From positions 1 to 5,982 of the forward strand of contig JAZQUS010000146.1 of assembly GCA_045631445.1 (NCBI GenBank): 5,982 nucleotides of DNA, written 5' to 3'. The notes under the pieces are model-generated. The model had not been told where the DNA came from. It made no database searches and saw only the letters and a list, made by a program, of their open reading frames with translations. The stretch comes from RGIG4608 sp045631445 (GTDB lineage: Bacteria > Bacillota > Clostridia > Oscillospirales > CAG-272). Positions 5,765-5,982 of the stretch are shown here, in pieces (the stretch's first letter is position 1; each line of letters begins with the position of its first letter). The position numbers and the translations under genes are program-made.

Positions 5765-5982
5765 AGATAGTTAAGTAAGGATTTTTTCGTTCTTTTTGAA
5801 AAAAGAACCAAAAACTTTTTAAACGTTTAGTATCGATTAAAACCGCGCAAATCGTAGTGTTTGATTAAAATCAAACACTACATAACGATTTTCTCACACG
5901 TTCGAAAATCTGTGATTTGCTATTGCAAAGTGTAGCCATATTGCTACCCAAACTGCTAAGCACCAACTTGTAGGGAAGGGGT
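5765..5982 (+). repeat. Dispersed intergenic repeat, copy C (cut by the window end)
   Basis: This copy has the same order of parts as copy B: a left box AGATAGTTAAGTAA (5765-5778, 12 of 14 matching), a T/A hairpin GTTCTTTTT-GA-AAAAAGAAC (5789-5808), CAAAAACTTTTT, a spacer, the three-way-junction block (5847-5920), a tail with TTGCTAC (5941-5947) and CACCAACTTGTAGGG (5961-5975). Its core matches the reverse complement of 163-242 at 78 of 80 bases. The end hairpin is only begun, so the copy is truncated by the window, not shown to be broken. It starts about 30 nt after the tex terminator. No gene is visible from 5696 to the window end. Confidence 0.88.
5847..5920 (+). other. Predicted three-way-junction structure in repeat copy C
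   Basis: P1 is GCAAATC (5847-5853) with GATTTGC (5914-5920). P2 is GTAGTGTTTGATT (5854-5866) with AATCAAACACTAC (5869-5881), a perfect 13-bp stem with a 2-nt AA loop. The linker ATAAC (5882-5886) is identical in all three copies. P3 is GATTTTC (5887-5893) with GAAAATC (5904-5910) around a 10-nt loop, and TGT joins back to P1. All three helices are fully Watson-Crick in this copy. P1 and P2 are directly adjacent, which would allow stacking. Confidence 0.65.

Noticed and set aside
5848..5891. Alternative long hairpin pairing AAATCGT with ACGATTT around P2 with a 5-nt bulge
   Set aside because: It fits copies A and C but only with a wobble in copy B, whereas the three-way junction is matched by compensatory changes in B. 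It might still form as a competing fold.

Overview
This window looks like chromosomal DNA from a low-GC Gram-positive bacterium, most likely a member of the Clostridia such as an uncultured gut lineage. The supporting signs are strong AGGAG-type ribosome binding sites, a near-consensus TTGAAA-17 nt-TATAAT promoter, A+T-rich intergenic DNA, and clostridial-type QueA, AnsA, RsuA and Tex proteins. The taxonomy is inferred from style, not demonstrated.

Layout. Positions 1-446 hold no gene. They contain a reverse-oriented copy of an intergenic repeat (copy A, about 72-318), a small GC-rich hairpin (7-25) and the queA promoter (365-393). Then come four genes, all on the + strand: queA (447-1526, queuosine in tRNA), ansA (1822-2835, cytoplasmic asparaginase), an rsuA-type rRNA pseudouridine synthase (2835-3542) and tex (3539-5695, S1-domain RNA-binding protein). 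The last three overlap by 1 and 4 bases, so they look translationally coupled. A rho-independent terminator at 5708-5735 closes the operon. Three of the four genes act on tRNA, rRNA or the transcription/translation machinery, so this is a housekeeping cluster. The asparaginase is the metabolic passenger.

The unusual part is between the genes. The 295-bp queA-ansA gap is filled almost entirely by a second copy of the repeat (copy B, 1528-1782), and a third copy (copy C, 5765 to the window end) follows the terminator. The copies share a 156-158 bp core. Inside the core a 74-77 nt block can be folded by eye into a three-way junction in all three copies. Where copy B differs in sequence from A and C, the partner bases change too: one swapped pair in the closing stem, a largely rewritten 13-bp hairpin, and a paired G/C insertion in the third stem. 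This suggests that the folded structure, as RNA or single-stranded DNA, is what is maintained. The element carries no convincing ORF. I do not recognise it as a named family.
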